Part shown: positions 63,277 through 64,000 of the stretch, in pieces
Position numbering within the stretch: position 1 is the first letter of the stretch
Layout: each line of letters begins with the position of its first letter
Source: Siphonodentalium dalli
Lineage: Eukaryota; Mollusca; Scaphopoda; Gadilida; Siphonodentaliidae
Length of the DNA: 64,000 nucleotides
Reading direction: 5' to 3'
Assembly (NCBI GenBank): GCA_032622095.1
Contig: CP136065.1
Location: 35,188,732-35,252,731 of the forward strand
The notes under the pieces: generated by a model
Databases searched by the model: none
What the model was told of the DNA's origin: nothing
What the model saw: the letters and a program-made list of their open reading frames with translations, nothing else
Position numbers and translations under genes: made by a program

Positions 63277-63864
63277 ATGTCGTCCACCGAGATGTTTAGT
63301 CGTGATGAACTGTCACAAATTATAAATTTCTTCACTTTTGCAGCTGAATTATTTCTTGAAAATGATTGGAAATTACCATCACAGACAAAAAAGTTTTTTC
63401 AGAGAAATAAAAATGTTCTTAAAAAAATCTCTGATCGATCAACTGATATGGAAACAAAACGCAAATTAATTTTACAACGAGGTGGTAGTGGGTTTCTTGG
63501 AGGAGTTTTAATTAGAAGTCTTTTGAAAAATTCATTTGAACAAACTGGTAGACAATCTAAAAGTAAATCAAAGGTTTCTCCAAAACGTTCAAAGATTACT
63601 CGGAAGCAAACACAACAAAGAGGTAATCAAAAAGAATCTAAACGTAAAACAAAGCTTTCTCTAAATCATTCAAAGTTTACACCGATGCAAACTCAACAAA
63701 ATCAACATTCTAAATTTACACCTATACCTTCTCAGCAGAACCCTCAACATCAACCGTTACAAAAAAAACCAGTTATTGATCTTGAATTTTCAAAATTTAT
63801 GCCGTTGTCTGATGCATCGAAATCTGCATTCGAAGCTTTAGAATGGTTCAATCCGAAAAGATAA
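63277..63864 (+). CDS. pX-like virion core/minor structural protein
   Basis: 195 residues, start at 63277 (context AACCATGT); an upstream in-frame ATG at 63208 overlaps the ATPase and is less likely. Residues 1-60 form a helical charged domain; KRKLILQRGGSGFLGGVLI (61-79) is a basic stretch followed by a Gly-rich hydrophobic segment, the signature of the pX-like proteins near the ATPase in Polintons and adintoviruses (compare the adenovirus core peptide pX). Residues 91-165 are Lys/Gln-rich with three loose repeats (SKITRKQTQQ, SKFTPMQTQQ, SKFTPIPSQQ). Likely binds packaged DNA. The TTTTTTTCATTTTAG just before the start looks like a splice acceptor. An AATAAA inside this gene (63406-63411) could end the upstream transcript. 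Confidence 0.7.
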   Translation: MSSTEMFSRDELSQIINFFTFAAELFLENDWKLPSQTKKFFQRNKNVLKKISDRSTDMETKRKLILQRGGSGFLGGVLIRSLLKNSFEQTGRQSKSKSKVSPKRSKITRKQTQQRGNQKESKRKTKLSLNHSKFTPMQTQQNQHSKFTPIPSQQNPQHQPLQKKPVIDLEFSKFMPLSDASKSAFEALEWFNPKR

Positions 63865-63920
63865 AAGATGAAACATATAATTTTTCTGCTCATTTTGAGA
63901 CAACTACTTAGACTGTGAAG

Positions 63921-64000
63921 ATGCCTTCAAAAACTAAGAGCCGGAAAGCACCGCTGATAAAAAAATATGGTGAGTTGATTGTTGCAATGAGTAAAGTTCC
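63921..64000 (+). CDS. Start of a further element gene, cut by the window edge
   Basis: ATG at 63921 opens a frame with no stop to base 64000 (MPSKTKSRKAPLIKKYGELI...). The N-terminus is basic. It lies 56 nt after the pX-like gene in the same orientation, where Polintons and adintoviruses often carry capsid genes. Too short to identify. Confidence 0.5.
   Translation, partial: MPSKTKSRKAPLIKKYGELIVAMSKV

Larger units (their letters stand above)
53429..64000. mobile_element. Polinton/adintovirus-like element, left part
   Basis: The element has a Polinton-type left end (AG start), a protein-primed PolB, an A32/FtsK-type packaging ATPase and a pX-like virion core protein. The segment runs off the right edge. 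No retroviral-type integrase, adenain-like protease or major capsid gene lies in the 10.6 kb visible, so whether this is a full integrating Polinton or a virus genome caught in the satellite cannot be settled here. The genes visible are mostly intact, which suggests a young insertion. Confidence 0.85.

Overview
This is nuclear DNA of an animal, probably an aquatic invertebrate; nothing here fixes the species. Two very different parts meet at base 53428/53429. The evidence for an animal is histone-type RNA stem-loops, TATA promoters and a Polinton/adintovirus-type gene set in AT-rich DNA beside a long satellite array.

Bases 1-53428 are a head-to-tail array of one repeat of about 3.23 kb: 16 full copies (3228-3241 bp each) and a 17th cut at about unit position 1700. 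Copies are nearly identical and differ by scattered substitutions and by lengths of G, C and A runs. Each unit holds a large fold-back with nested inverted repeats and a cluster of hairpins around a GGTGAATTT/TAGCATCAC core, plus a variable G-tract and a short repeated TCCACACCGCGA motif. I see no convincing gene in it. The only frame worth noting is a 147-149 codon frame that is open in only a few copies.

Bases 53429-64000 are the left part of a Polinton/Maverick (adintovirus-like) element inserted in the satellite. It starts with AGTAGTAAT, preceded by ATCGAT (the presumed target site), followed by a palindrome of about 265 bp. Next come two divergent gene pairs (53893-54357 minus with 54981-55469 plus; 55776-55964 minus with 56581-56931 plus). 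Each pair is driven from a duplicated, inverted-repeat-armed bidirectional promoter. Each of these genes ends in a sequence matching the metazoan replication-dependent histone mRNA 3' stem-loop, although none of the products looks like a histone. A third divergent pair follows: a zinc-knuckle protein (57077-57652 minus) and a protein-primed family B DNA polymerase (57872-61945 plus). They fire from a palindrome with 199-bp arms that reaches into both reading frames, so the two unrelated proteins share the same first 32 residues.

Downstream of the polymerase the genes are tightly packed on the plus strand: an unrecognised protein, an A32/FtsK-type packaging ATPase, a basic pX-like virion protein and the start of one more gene that runs off the window. 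Polymerase, packaging ATPase and core protein form a replication and packaging module; capsid, protease and integrase genes would be expected beyond base 64000. The most unusual thing in the window is the cassette design on the left of the element: palindromic bidirectional promoters plus histone-type 3' ends on non-histone genes.
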